Shown here: positions 31,668 through 40,144 of the stretch, one piece after another | How positions within the stretch are numbered: the first letter of the stretch is position 1 | How the letters are laid out: every line of letters begins with the position of its first letter | Origin: an uncultured Sphingomonas sp. | Lineage (GTDB): Bacteria; Pseudomonadota; Alphaproteobacteria; Sphingomonadales; Sphingomonadaceae | DNA: 64,000 nt | NCBI GenBank assembly: GCA_913776255.1 | Contig: CAJYLV010000008.1 | Location: 1 to 64,000, forward strand | Reading direction: 5' to 3' | Position numbers and translations under genes: made by a program | The notes under the pieces: model-generated | Seen by the model: the letters and a program-made list of their open reading frames with translations, nothing else | The model's database searches: none | Told to the model about the DNA's origin: nothing

Positions 31668-32177
31668 TCAGGCGGAGAGCAGCGCCTTCTCGATGTCGGG
31701 GATCGGATGCCCGGTCAGATCCTTGTCGAGCTCGCCGGTCAGCCGCGCGCTCACCTCCTTGTGATAATGTTTGCGCAGCTCGCCCAGCGTGCGCGGCGGC
31801 GCGATCACGATCAGCGACTCGAAATCGTTCGACAGCGCACGACGCTTGAGCAGGTCGGCCGCGTCGGCGGCGAAGCGATCCTCCTCCAGCTGGTGGAAGT
31901 CGGTCTGCTCGAAGCTGCCGCGCGACGGCGCGAACTGCGCGCCGCCGCCCTGTGCATGGCCCGAACCGCCCTGTGCGGCATTGGGCGCGCCTGCCCCGCT
32001 CTGCGTCGACGAGGCACCGCCGGCCGCATCGGTCGCCTGATCGCGGGTGGCGGGATTGGCGCGTTCCTCGGCGTGTTCGACCTGCAGGTTCGGGTAATCG
32101 GCGTCGCCTTCGTTGCGCAGGAACAGCAGCTTGCGGCCATCGGCGACCAGGACGACCGAATTGTGTGGGACCTGCAT
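31668..32177 (-). CDS. Host attachment family protein
   Basis: The 169-aa product fits the 'protein required for attachment to host cells' family. It starts with the strand [21 protein letters not shown] low-complexity Gly/Gln/Ala linker follows (about 52-85), then the conserved [22 protein letters not shown] helix and [25 protein letters not shown]. The name comes from plant-attachment phenotypes; the fold resembles eRF1-type domains. The start has AGGAG 8 bases before ATG 32177. It is divergent from serS across 95 bp. Confidence 0.85.
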   Translation of the reverse strand: MQVPHNSVVLVADGRKLLFLRNEGDADYPNLQVEHAEERANPATRDQATDAAGGASSTQSGAGAPNAAQGGSGHAQGGGAQFAPSRGSFEQTDFHQLEEDRFAADAADLLKRRALSNDFESLIVIAPPRTLGELRKHYHKEVSARLTGELDKDLTGHPIPDIEKALLSA

Positions 32178-32272
32178 GGACGTTTCTCCTTCTGCTCGTT
32201 GCGTCACGGGCGAAGAACGCCGCGCGCGCGGCGCGGGTTGCCTCACGCCAAGCGCGGGGTCATAGCGCGGCC

Positions 32273-33550
32273 ATGCACGACATCCGCCTGATCCGCGACG
32301 ATCCCGCCGCTTTCGATGCCGCCATGGCCAAGCGTGGCCTGCCCGCCAGCGCCGAGACACTCGTCTCGCTCGACCGCCGCCGCCGCGAGGCCGCGACCGA
32401 GGCGCAGACCGCGCAGGCGCGCCGCAACGAGGCGTCGAAGGCGATCGGGGCGGCCAAGGCGAAGAAGGACGAGGCCACCGCCGCCGCGCTGATGGCGGAG
32501 GTGGCGACGCTCAAGGAACGGCTGCCGCAGCTTGAGGCCGAGGAAGCAGAGACGGGCAGCGCGCTCGACGCGGCGTTGGCGGCTTTGCCCAACGTCCCCG
32601 CCGCCGACGTGCCGGAGGGAGCGGACGAGGACGACAATCAGCTGGTCCACGAACGCGGGCAGCGGCCCGACTTCGCCTTCACCCCGCGCGAGCATGATGC
32701 GATCGGCCCGGCGCTGGGGCTCGATTTCGAGACCGGCGCGGCGATCGCGGGCGCGCGCTTCACGCTGGTGCGCGGCGACGCGGCGCGGCTGCAACGCGCG
32801 CTGGGGCAGTTCATGCTCGACCGGCTGACCCGCGCGCACGGCTATGAGGAGGTCGCCCCGCCGCTGCTGGTACGCGACGAGGCGGTGTTCGGGACCGGGC
32901 AATTGCCGAAGTTCGCCGAGGATCTGTTCCGCACCACCGACGGGCGCTGGCTGATCCCGACCGCCGAGGTATCGCTTACCAATATCGTCCGCGAGAAGAT
33001 CCTGAGCCACGACGTGCTGCCGCTGCGCTTCGCGGCGCTGACGCCATGCTTCCGCTCCGAGGCGGGCGCGGCGGGGCGCGACACGCGCGGCTACATTCGC
33101 CAGCACCAGTTCGACAAGGTCGAGATGGTGTCGATCGTCGCCCCGGAGGCGAGCGAAGCCGAGCATGAGCGGATGACCGCCTGCGCCGAGGGCGTGCTCG
33201 ATGCCTTGGGCCTCGCCTATCGCCGGATGAAATTGTGCACCGGCGACATGGGGTTCACCGCGGCGCGCACCTATGATCTCGAGGTATGGCTGCCCGGCCA
33301 GCAGCGCTATCGCGAGATTTCGAGCTGCTCGACTTGCACCGATTTCCAGGCACGGCGCATGAACGCCCGCTATCGCCCGGAAGGCGAGAAGACGACGCGC
33401 TTTGTCCATACGCTCAACGGCTCGGGGCTGGCGGTCGGGCGGACGCTCGTGGCGGTGCTCGAGAATTACCAGCGCGCGGACGGGACGGTGACGGTGCCCG
33501 AGGTGCTGCGGCCGTATCTCGGCGGGCTCGAATTGCTGGGTGCGCGCTGA
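32273..33550 (+). CDS. serS: Seryl-tRNA synthetase
   Basis: The 425-aa product is a full-length class II synthetase. An N-terminal coiled-coil arm (about 28-100, Ala/Lys/Glu-rich) binds tRNA-Ser. Motif 2 is [21 protein letters not shown], and motif 3 is [20 protein letters not shown]. The serine pocket ([22 protein letters not shown]) is intact. The stop shares a base with the surE start (TGATG). The start at 32273 gives the standard [12 protein letters not shown]-terminus. Confidence 0.97.
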   Translation: MHDIRLIRDDPAAFDAAMAKRGLPASAETLVSLDRRRREAATEAQTAQARRNEASKAIGAAKAKKDEATAAALMAEVATLKERLPQLEAEEAETGSALDAALAALPNVPAADVPEGADEDDNQLVHERGQRPDFAFTPREHDAIGPALGLDFETGAAIAGARFTLVRGDAARLQRALGQFMLDRLTRAHGYEEVAPPLLVRDEAVFGTGQLPKFAEDLFRTTDGRWLIPTAEVSLTNIVREKILSHDVLPLRFAALTPCFRSEAGAAGRDTRGYIRQHQFDKVEMVSIVAPEASEAEHERMTACAEGVLDALGLAYRRMKLCTGDMGFTAARTYDLEVWLPGQQRYREISSCSTCTDFQARRMNARYRPEGEKTTRFVHTLNGSGLAVGRTLVAVLENYQRADGTVTVPEVLRPYLGGLELLGAR

Positions 33551-34320
33551 TGCGGATCCTGCTTTCCAACGACGATGGCTATCATGCGCCGGGGCTGGCG
33601 GTGCTGGAGAAGATCGCCGCGCAGCTCTCCGACGACGTCTGGGTCTGCGCGCCGGCGTCCGAGCAATCGGGCACCGGGCGCTCGCTGACGCTGACGCGGC
33701 CCCTGCGCGTCAAGCAGTTCGGGGAGAAGCGCTTCGCGGTCGGCGGCACGCCGACCGATGCGGTGATGTACGCGCTTGCCGAGGTGCTGCGCGACGGGCC
33801 GCCCGACCTGATCCTGTCGGGGGTCAACCGCGGCGGCAATATCGCCGAGGACGTGATGTATTCGGGCACCGTCTCGGCGGCGATGGAGGGCGCGCTGGCC
33901 GGCGTGCGCTCGGTCGCGCTCAGCCAGCGCTACGGCCGGCGCGAACCGGGCGAGGACGTGTCGTTCGCCGCCGCCGAGGAATGGGGCGCGCGGGTGCTGC
34001 GGCCGCTGCTCGACCATGACTGGGCGCCGCGCTCGGTGGTCAACATCAACTTTCCCGAGCCCGAGGCGGGCGCGGTCAAGGGCGTGCGCGTCGTGCCGCA
34101 GGGGCTGCGCGATTACGGACGCGTGCGCTTCGACCGGCGCACCGATCCGCGCGGCTTCGACTATCACTGGCTGTCGATGGGCCGGGTCACGCCCGCCACC
34201 GACGACGGCAGCGACCTGACGACGATCACGCAGGGGTGGATCACGGTGACGCCGCTCCAGCTCGACCTGACTCAGCACGATTCGCTCGCGGCGCTCGGCG
34301 ACGCCTTCGCCGGGGTGTAG
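33550..34320 (+). CDS. surE: 5'/3'-nucleotidase SurE
   Basis: The 256-aa product begins [16 protein letters not shown], the metal-binding NDDG motif of SurE. It has PASEQSGTGRSLTL, GTPTDAVMYAL, and LILSGVNRGGNIAEDVMYSGTV, all family markers. It dephosphorylates nucleoside monophosphates and is often placed near the pcm or nlpD genes in stationary-phase clusters. Here serS lies before it with a one-base overlap and an NlpD-like lipoprotein directly after, which repeats that association. Confidence 0.96.
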   Translation: MRILLSNDDGYHAPGLAVLEKIAAQLSDDVWVCAPASEQSGTGRSLTLTRPLRVKQFGEKRFAVGGTPTDAVMYALAEVLRDGPPDLILSGVNRGGNIAEDVMYSGTVSAAMEGALAGVRSVALSQRYGRREPGEDVSFAAAEEWGARVLRPLLDHDWAPRSVVNINFPEPEAGAVKGVRVVPQGLRDYGRVRFDRRTDPRGFDYHWLSMGRVTPATDDGSDLTTITQGWITVTPLQLDLTQHDSLAALGDAFAGV

Positions 34321-34326
34321 CGCGGC

Positions 34327-35427
34327 TTGACGCGGCGAGCGGCGAGGTCGGCGGCGCTGCTGCTGCTGCTGGCGGGATGCATCCCCGCCGCCGATCCGCG
34401 CTTCACCCCGCCCCCCGCCGCGCCCGAAACGACGGACCTGCCCGCCGAAGCGCCGCCCGAGCCGACGCCCGAACCAACCCATCCGATCGCGCCCGCGCGC
34501 CCGCCGCGGCGTGCAGCGGTCGAGCAACTCGCCGCGCCGCGTCCGGCGTGGGAAGCGGCGCCGGTGACCCCCGACGCGCGGCTAGTGCGCACGCAGGACG
34601 TCGTCGTCCGCCGCGGCGACACGCTGGGTGCGATCGCTGAGCGGACCGGCGCGTCGATCACCGCCATTGCGCGCCGCAACATGCTGACCCCGCCCTACAC
34701 GCTACGCGCCGGGCAGCGGCTCGTCATCCCCGGCGGGCGCTACCACCGCGTCGACCCCGGCCAGACCGGGATCGGGATCGCGCGCGCCTACGGCGTGCCG
34801 TGGAGCGAGGTGGTCGCCGCCAACGACCTGCGCGAGCCGTTCGTGCTGGTCACCGGACAACGCGTGCTGATCCCCACCCGCCCCGCCTCCGCCGCGGCGC
34901 GCGCGGCGGCGTTCACGCTCGACGTCGACACGATCCTGACCGGCGGCGAACCCGCGGTGGCGACCGGCCGCGCGCCGGTCCGCCCCGTGAAGGGTGCGGC
35001 GAGGGTGCCCTCTCCTACCGTCCCGGTCGCCCCGCCCAGCGCCGCGCCCGGCCGCTTCAGCTGGCCGCTGGACGGAAGGATCGTCCGGCGTTTCGGCGTC
35101 GGGCGCAGCGGTGAGCGCTTCGACGGGATCGAGATTGCGGTGCCGTCGGGTACGGAAGTGAAGGCAGCGGCGGCGGGCACCGTCGCCTATGCCGGCGACG
35201 GGATCGCCGCGCTGGGCGGGCTGGTGATCGTCAAGCATGGCGACACCTGGACCTCGATCTACGGCCATGCCGGCAAGCTGCTGGTCCGGCGCGGGCAGGC
35301 GGTGACACGCGGGCAGGTGATCGCGCTGAGCGGCGCGACCGGCTTCGCCGACCAGCCCGAGCTGCACTTCGAGCTGCGCCGCGGCCGTTCGCCCGTCGAT
35401 CCGGTGACGCAATTGCCGCGCCGCTGA
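34327..35427 (+). CDS. NlpD-like LysM/LytM lipoprotein
   Basis: Translation from TTG 34327 gives 366 residues. The lipoprotein signal ends in LLAGC (Cys about 18), and a Pro/Ala-rich linker follows. Two LysM-like repeats lie at about 92-138 and 140-187 (VVVRRGDTLGAIAERTGASI, VDPGQTGIGIARAYGVPW). The LytM/M23 domain covers about 245-364. In the M23 domain the first metal ligand is missing (GERFDGIEIAVPSG where active enzymes have HxGxD), although ELHFELR remains. It is therefore likely an activator of cell-wall amidases, as NlpD and EnvC are, and not an enzyme. It follows surE by 6 bases. Confidence 0.85.
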   Translation: MTRRAARSAALLLLLAGCIPAADPRFTPPPAAPETTDLPAEAPPEPTPEPTHPIAPARPPRRAAVEQLAAPRPAWEAAPVTPDARLVRTQDVVVRRGDTLGAIAERTGASITAIARRNMLTPPYTLRAGQRLVIPGGRYHRVDPGQTGIGIARAYGVPWSEVVAANDLREPFVLVTGQRVLIPTRPASAAARAAAFTLDVDTILTGGEPAVATGRAPVRPVKGAARVPSPTVPVAPPSAAPGRFSWPLDGRIVRRFGVGRSGERFDGIEIAVPSGTEVKAAAAGTVAYAGDGIAALGGLVIVKHGDTWTSIYGHAGKLLVRRGQAVTRGQVIALSGATGFADQPELHFELRRGRSPVDPVTQLPRR

Positions 35428-35451
35428 CGCGCGTGTAACGACGCCAGCGCT

Positions 35452-36678
35452 ATGACCGAATATCAGTCCGACCTGCTCCGCACGCTGACCGCGCGCGGCT
35501 ACATCCACCAGATGACCGATGCCGCCGCGCTCGACGCGCTGGCTGCCAAGCAGGTCGTGCCGGGCTATATCGGCTTCGACCCGACCGCGCCGTCGCTGCA
35601 TGTCGGCAGTTTGGTGCAGATCATGCTGCTGCGCCGGCTGCAGCAAGCCGGCCACAAGCCGGTCGTGCTGATGGGCGGCGGCACCGGCAAGATCGGCGAT
35701 CCGAGCTTCAAGGACGAGGCGCGCAAGCTCAACAGCGACGAGGTGATCGCCGCCAATGTCGCGGGCATCAAGCGCATCTTCGACCGCTTCCTGACCTTCG
35801 GCGATGGCCCCAGCGATGCGGTGATGCTCGACAATGCCGAATGGCTCGATAAGCTGGAGTACATCCCGTTCCTGCGCGAGGTCGGGCAGCATTTCAGCGT
35901 CAACCGGATGCTCAGCTTCGATTCGGTCAAGCTGCGGCTCGACCGCGAACAGTCGCTGTCGTTCCTCGAATTCAACTACATGATCCTGCAAGGCTACGAT
36001 TTCCGCGAGCTGGCGCGGCGCGCGGGCGTGCGGCTGCAGATGGGCGGCAGCGATCAATGGGGCAATATCGTCAACGGCGTCGAGCTGGCGCGGCGGATGG
36101 ACGGCACCGAGGTATACGGCGTCACCACGCCACTGCTCACCACCGCCTCGGGCGAGAAGATGGGCAAGACCGTCGCGGGCGCGGTGTGGCTCCACGAGGA
36201 CCAGCTGCCGCACTTCGATTACTGGCAATTCTGGCGCAACACCGACGACCGCGATGTCGGGCGTTTCCTGCGGCTGTTCACCGATCTGCCGCTCGACGAA
36301 ATCGCGCGACTGGAGGCGCTGGACGGCGCGGAGATCAACGAGGCCAAGAAGGTGCTGGCCAATGAGGCCACCGCTATGTGCCGCGGCCGCGCCGCCGCGG
36401 AGGACGCCGCCGAAACCGCGCGCAAGACCTTCGAGGAGGGCGCGAGCGGTGCGGGGCTGCCGTCGGTGGTCGCGCCGGGGACGACGCCGCTGGTCGACGT
36501 GCTGGTTTCGCTCGGCTTCGCCGCCTCGAAGGGTGAGGCACGCCGGCTCATCAAGGGCGGCGGCGCGCGGATCGACGGCGAGAAGGTCGCCGACGAGGCG
36601 GCGGTGGTGACGGTGGCGCACGCGCCGGTGCGCATCTCCGCGGGCAAGAAGCACCACGGGATGGTGAACCCCGCTTAA
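35452..36678 (+). CDS. tyrS: Tyrosyl-tRNA synthetase
   Basis: The 408-aa product is class I TyrRS. It has the tyrosine pocket [16 protein letters not shown] (HVGS being the HIGH motif), [24 protein letters not shown], and the KMSKS-type loop GEKMGKT. The last 65 residues form the S4 RNA-binding domain ([20 protein letters not shown]). The start follows the LytM gene by 24 bases, so tyrS may be transcribed with serS-surE-LytM. All catalytic motifs look intact. Confidence 0.97.
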   Translation: MTEYQSDLLRTLTARGYIHQMTDAAALDALAAKQVVPGYIGFDPTAPSLHVGSLVQIMLLRRLQQAGHKPVVLMGGGTGKIGDPSFKDEARKLNSDEVIAANVAGIKRIFDRFLTFGDGPSDAVMLDNAEWLDKLEYIPFLREVGQHFSVNRMLSFDSVKLRLDREQSLSFLEFNYMILQGYDFRELARRAGVRLQMGGSDQWGNIVNGVELARRMDGTEVYGVTTPLLTTASGEKMGKTVAGAVWLHEDQLPHFDYWQFWRNTDDRDVGRFLRLFTDLPLDEIARLEALDGAEINEAKKVLANEATAMCRGRAAAEDAAETARKTFEEGASGAGLPSVVAPGTTPLVDVLVSLGFAASKGEARRLIKGGGARIDGEKVADEAAVVTVAHAPVRISAGKKHHGMVNPA

Positions 36679-36700
36679 CGTCTTCGCTCACTCCACGTTA

Positions 36701-36727
36701 ACCCCGGTCAAGTCATAAGGCCGGGGT
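36701..36727 (+). terminator. Hairpin after tyrS
   Basis: ACCCCGG (36701-36707) and CCGGGGT (36721-36727) form a perfect 7-bp stem with a 13-base loop, 22 bases after the tyrS stop. There is no T-run behind it, so it may only slow transcription, or act on RNA stability. A strong GGAGG for the next gene follows directly. Confidence 0.35.
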
Positions 36728-36743
36728 AGCGTAGGAGGACGAC

Positions 36744-37055
36744 ATGGCCGTACGATCGGCGACGATAGCGTATGAGGATCGCGTCGAGCCGCGCGACGAG
36801 ACGCTGCATCGCACGCGATTGACCGTCGCCAGCGGCGAACCGCGGCTGGTGACGATCGTCAACGTCTCGCCCAACGGCTTCATGGCGCGCAGCGACGAGG
36901 CATTCGCGGTCGGCGATGTCGTCAGCGTCACCCTCCCGGTCGCGGGCAGCTTCAGCGCCGAGGTGCGCTGGGCACTGGGCGGGCGGATCGGCTGCAAGCT
37001 CGCGCAGGAACTGCCGCCGGCACTGTACCAGTTCGTCCTGGCGGCGATGCGCTAG
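36744..37055 (+). CDS. PilZ domain protein, 103 aa
   Basis: The 103-aa product is a lone PilZ domain: an Arg-containing start (ETLHRTRLTVASGEPR), the NVSPNGFMARS motif (D/NxSxxG class), then the strands VSVTLPVAGSFSAEVRWALGG and IGCKLAQELP. The canonical RxxxR is not clear, so cyclic di-GMP binding is uncertain. The start has GGAGG 9 bases upstream. It converges with the DMT gene, 5 bases from its stop. Confidence 0.82.
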   Translation: MAVRSATIAYEDRVEPRDETLHRTRLTVASGEPRLVTIVNVSPNGFMARSDEAFAVGDVVSVTLPVAGSFSAEVRWALGGRIGCKLAQELPPALYQFVLAAMR

Positions 37056-37060
37056 CCGGG

Positions 37061-37498
37061 TTACCCGCGCCGGAACACCACCACGCCGATCAGCACCAGC
37101 GCGATCCCGGCGAGCTTGGTCACCGTCACCGGCTGCTGCGGCAATTGCAGCAGCCCGAAATGGTCGAGCGTCAGCGCTGCGACCAGCTGGCTGGCGATCG
37201 CGATACTGAGCGCCGCCGCGATACCGAGCCGCGGCGCCGCGAAGGCGAGCGCCGCGACGAACGCCGCGCCATAGAGGCCGCCGAGCCACGCCCACCATGG
37301 CGCGCCCTTCAGCGCCGACAGCGGCGTCCGATCGAACGCCCAGACGACCAGCAGCGTGGCGGTGCCGACCGAGAACGACACCAGCGCCGCGAGCCACACC
37401 GAGCCGGATACCCGCGCCAGCGCGGCGTTGGTCGGCGGCTGAACCGCGAGCCCCAGTCCCGCGAGCACGACGATGATGATCGGCATCAGATTGGGCAA
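37061..37498 (-). CDS. YdcZ/DUF606-type DMT membrane protein
   Basis: From TTG 37498 the product has 145 residues and five hydrophobic spans, starting MPNLMPIIIVVLAGLGLAVQPPTNAAL with the family's QPPTNAAL. The later WLGGLYGAAFV and the VTVTKLAGIALVLIGVVVF end are also DUF606 markers. These are half-size drug/metabolite transporter-like proteins. I prefer TTG 37498 because AGGAG stands 7 bases before it. The upstream ATG at 37522 lies inside a 30-bp inverted repeat, and an ATG at 37486 has no ribosome site. Confidence 0.8.
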   Translation of the reverse strand: MPNLMPIIIVVLAGLGLAVQPPTNAALARVSGSVWLAALVSFSVGTATLLVVWAFDRTPLSALKGAPWWAWLGGLYGAAFVAALAFAAPRLGIAAALSIAIASQLVAALTLDHFGLLQLPQQPVTVTKLAGIALVLIGVVVFRRG

Positions 37499-37516
37499 AT
37501 AGCTTCTCCTCTCCAA

Positions 37517-37593
37517 CGTCATTGCGAGCGTAGCGAAGCAATCCAGCGCCGGACCAGGACGCCCTGGATTGCTTCGCTACGCTCGCAATGACG
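37517..37593. repeat. Perfect 30-bp inverted repeat between recG and the DMT gene
   Basis: 37517-37546 (CGTCATTGCGAGCGTAGCGA...) and 37564-37593 are exact inverted copies separated by 17 bases. The left half of the same sequence recurs at 55978-55994. The element fills the gap between the recG stop (37599) and the DMT start and would form a very stable hairpin in RNA. It is typical of the dispersed palindromic repeats of sphingomonads and related bacteria. Confidence 0.85.
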
Positions 37594-37598
37594 ATCAC

Positions 37599-39653
37599 TC
37601 ACCCGGATCGCAGCAACGCCACACCCGCATCCCGCTCAAACAAATATAGCGCGATCCGCGCTGCCTGCCCGCGCGCGCCGTTCAGCCCGCCGTCGCGATC
37701 GATCAGCAATCGCGCATCGTCGGTCGCGGCGGGCAGCAGCTCGGACAGCAACTCTGGCGTGGCGAGCCGGAACATCGCCTCGCCCGACTGCCGCGTGCCG
37801 AGCAACTCGCCCGCCCCGCGCAGCCGCAGGTCTTCCTCGGCGATCCGGAAGCCGTCGTTGGTCTCGCGCATCAGCGCCAGCCGCGCGCGCGCGGTCTCGC
37901 TCAGCGATCCGCCGCGCAACAACAGGCACACCGACCGACCGCCGCCGCGCCCGACCCGCCCGCGCAATTGGTGAAGCTGCGCCAGCCCGAAGCGATCGGC
38001 ATGTTCGATCACGATCAGCGTGGCATTGGGCACGTCGACCCCGACCTCGATCACCGTCGTCGCGACCAGCACGCCGATCTCGCCGGCCGAGAAGCGCGCC
38101 ATCACCGCGTCCTTCTCCGCGCCCTTCATCCGCCCGTGCACCAGCCCGACGCGCTCGCCGAACCGGCTCGCCAGCGCCGCAGCGCGCGCCTCGGCGGCTT
38201 GCAGGTCGCTGGTCTCGCTCTCCTCGACCAACGGGCAGACCCAATAGGCCTGCTTGCCCTCCGACAGATGCCGGCCGAGCGCGTTGATGACCTCGTCGAC
38301 GCGTTCCTCGGACACCACCCGCGTTTCGATCGGCTCGCGGCCCGGCGGCATCTCGTCGAGCCGGCTCTGGTCCATCTCGCCGTGCAGCGCGAGCGTCAGC
38401 GTGCGCGGGATCGGCGTCGCCGTCATCGCCAGCAGATGCGGCGGGGTACGGCCCTTGGCCTGCAACAGCATCCGCTCGGCGACCCCGAAGCGATGCTGTT
38501 CGTCGACCACCACCAGCCCGAGGTCGCGATAGCTGACCGCCTCCTGAAAGATCGCGTGCGTTCCGACCAGGATGTGGATCGACCCGTCCGCCAGCCCCAT
38601 CAGCGTCGCCTCGCGCGCGCGGCCCTTGTCGCGCCCGGTCAGCACCGCGATCTCGATTGGCAGCCCGGCGAGCGTGCGGCGCAGTGTCTCGTAATGCTGG
38701 CGGGCAAGGATCTCGGTCGGCGCGAGCATCGCCGCCTGCGCGCCGGCCTCGACCGCGATCAGCAGCGCCATCGCCGCGACCAAGGTCTTGCCCGAGCCGA
38801 CATCGCCTTGCAGCAGCCGCAGCATCGGCGCGCTCTGCGCCAGATCGCCCTCGATCTCGCGGACGCTGCGCGCCTGTGCGCCGGTGAGTTGATAGGGCAG
38901 CCGCAGCATGTCGCGCAGCCGCCCGTCGCCCTGCAAGGCACGGCCACGCCGCTTGCGGGTGTCGGCGCGGACGATCGACAGCGCGAGCTGGTTGGCGAAG
39001 ACCTCGTCATACGCCAGCCGCGCGCGGGCTATCGCATCGGCGGGATCGGCGTGGAGCCGCGTCATCGCCTCGCGCCATGCGGGCCAGTCGCGCTGCGCCT
39101 TGAGGCTCGGCTCGATCCACTCGGGCAGGTCTGGCGCGCGCGCCAGCGCCTGCTCGACCAGCGCGCCGAGCCGCCGCGAGGTCATGCCTTCGGTCAGCGG
39201 ATAGATCGCCTCACGCTCGCGGAAGTCGCCGTCCTCGCCGCCGACTTCCGGGTGGATGATCTGGAGATCCTGTCCATATTGGTCGAGCCGTCCTGACACC
39301 CTCCGCGGCTCGTTCAGCGGCAACAGCTTCCGCACCCGCCCCGACCCACCGCCGAAGAACACCAGCGCGACGGTATTGCCCTGCGCGTCGCGCGCCACGA
39401 CGCGGGTCGGCGCGCGCGGGCTGCTGCTGATACGATAATCGGTCGGGGTCAGCGTGATCGCGATCGTCCGCCCGACATCGCTCTGCATCAGCTCGTCGCG
39501 TGGCCACCGGTCGACCCAGCCCGAGGGGACGTGGAACAGCAGGTCGAGCACGCGCGCGATTCCCAGCCGATCGAGCGGCTTGGCGAGTGCAGGGCCGACG
39601 CCCTTCAGCGCCTCCACCTCGGCGAACAACGGATTGAGGATATCGGGTCGCAT
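37599..39653 (-). CDS. recG: ATP-dependent DNA helicase RecG
   Basis: From ATG 39653 the 684-aa product is standard RecG. The wedge/OB domain is about 1-230. Helicase domain 1 has Walker A GDVGSGKT and DEQH (VVDEQHRFG). Helicase domain 2 has GRVGRGG and VATTVIEVGVDVPNA, and the C-terminal TRG-like end follows. It remodels stalled forks and Holliday junctions. The longer frame to 40103 is the antisense shadow of sdhE. It is divergent from sdhE across 72 bp. The 30-bp inverted repeat follows its stop. Confidence 0.96.
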   Translation of the reverse strand: MRPDILNPLFAEVEALKGVGPALAKPLDRLGIARVLDLLFHVPSGWVDRWPRDELMQSDVGRTIAITLTPTDYRISSSPRAPTRVVARDAQGNTVALVFFGGGSGRVRKLLPLNEPRRVSGRLDQYGQDLQIIHPEVGGEDGDFREREAIYPLTEGMTSRRLGALVEQALARAPDLPEWIEPSLKAQRDWPAWREAMTRLHADPADAIARARLAYDEVFANQLALSIVRADTRKRRGRALQGDGRLRDMLRLPYQLTGAQARSVREIEGDLAQSAPMLRLLQGDVGSGKTLVAAMALLIAVEAGAQAAMLAPTEILARQHYETLRRTLAGLPIEIAVLTGRDKGRAREATLMGLADGSIHILVGTHAIFQEAVSYRDLGLVVVDEQHRFGVAERMLLQAKGRTPPHLLAMTATPIPRTLTLALHGEMDQSRLDEMPPGREPIETRVVSEERVDEVINALGRHLSEGKQAYWVCPLVEESETSDLQAAEARAAALASRFGERVGLVHGRMKGAEKDAVMARFSAGEIGVLVATTVIEVGVDVPNATLIVIEHADRFGLAQLHQLRGRVGRGGGRSVCLLLRGGSLSETARARLALMRETNDGFRIAEEDLRLRGAGELLGTRQSGEAMFRLATPELLSELLPAATDDARLLIDRDGGLNGARGQAARIALYLFERDAGVALLRSG

Positions 39654-39725
39654 GACTATCTGGTGGCGATACCCTGCCCCGACGGTCGCCGCCAGCGCCC
39701 GCCGGTCGTTTTGCATTGGAACGTT

Positions 39726-40001
39726 ATGGACCACGACATCCGCCTGAAACGCCTGCGCTTCCGCGCCTGGCACCGCGGCACGCGCGAGGCCGATCTGATG
39801 ATCGGCGGCTTCTTCGACGCGCATAGCGCGACGTGGAACGCCGAGCAGCTCGACTGGTTCGAGCGGCTGCTGGAGGAGCAGGACGTCGACATCATGGGCT
39901 GGGCGATCGGCTCGCTCCCCTGCCCGGCGGAATGGGAGGGCGCGATGATGCAGACGATGCGGCGTGTCGATTTCGTGACGGTGCTCGACACGGGGATGTG
40001 A
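39726..40001 (+). CDS. sdhE: Succinate dehydrogenase flavinylation factor SdhE
   Basis: The 91-aa product shows the SdhE signature: RLKRLRFRAWHRGTREADLMIGGF with the conserved RxxRGxxE/D-type motif (RGTREADLM). The middle EQLDWFERLLEEQDVDIMGW and the short helical end complete the fold. It helps attach FAD to succinate dehydrogenase. It sits between divergent recG and mfd, a common order in alphaproteobacteria. A nested repeat separates it from mfd by 143 bases. Confidence 0.92.
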   Translation: MDHDIRLKRLRFRAWHRGTREADLMIGGFFDAHSATWNAEQLDWFERLLEEQDVDIMGWAIGSLPCPAEWEGAMMQTMRRVDFVTVLDTGM

Positions 40002-40010
40002 CCCCATGTT

Positions 40011-40135
40011 CGCCCCTCCCTTTAAAGGGGCGGGTGGGGTGGGTGGAGGCTTGGCGATACGGCCGCCGCCGCCCCCGCCCTTCCCGTACCACCCGGACGC
40101 CACCCACCCCCTGCCCCTCCCTTGAAAGGGAGGGG
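40011..40135. repeat. Nested purine/pyrimidine palindromes between sdhE and mfd
   Basis: The gap holds two near-palindromes, CGCCCCTCCCTTTAAAGGGG region (40011-40032) and a 22-bp one around CCTCCCTTGAAAGGGAGG (40114-40135). The outer tracts GGGTGGGGTGGGTGG and CCACCC...CACCCACCCCC also pair. The right arm (GGGAGGGGGGAGA) ends 5 bases before the mfd start and acts as its ribosome site. Confidence 0.6.
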
Positions 40136-40144
40136 GGAGATAGA

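Noticed and set aside
39653..40103. An extra 150-residue N-terminus for RecG
   Set aside because: The added part is antisense to sdhE and to repeat sequence; RecG proteins start close to the MRPDILNPLF site.
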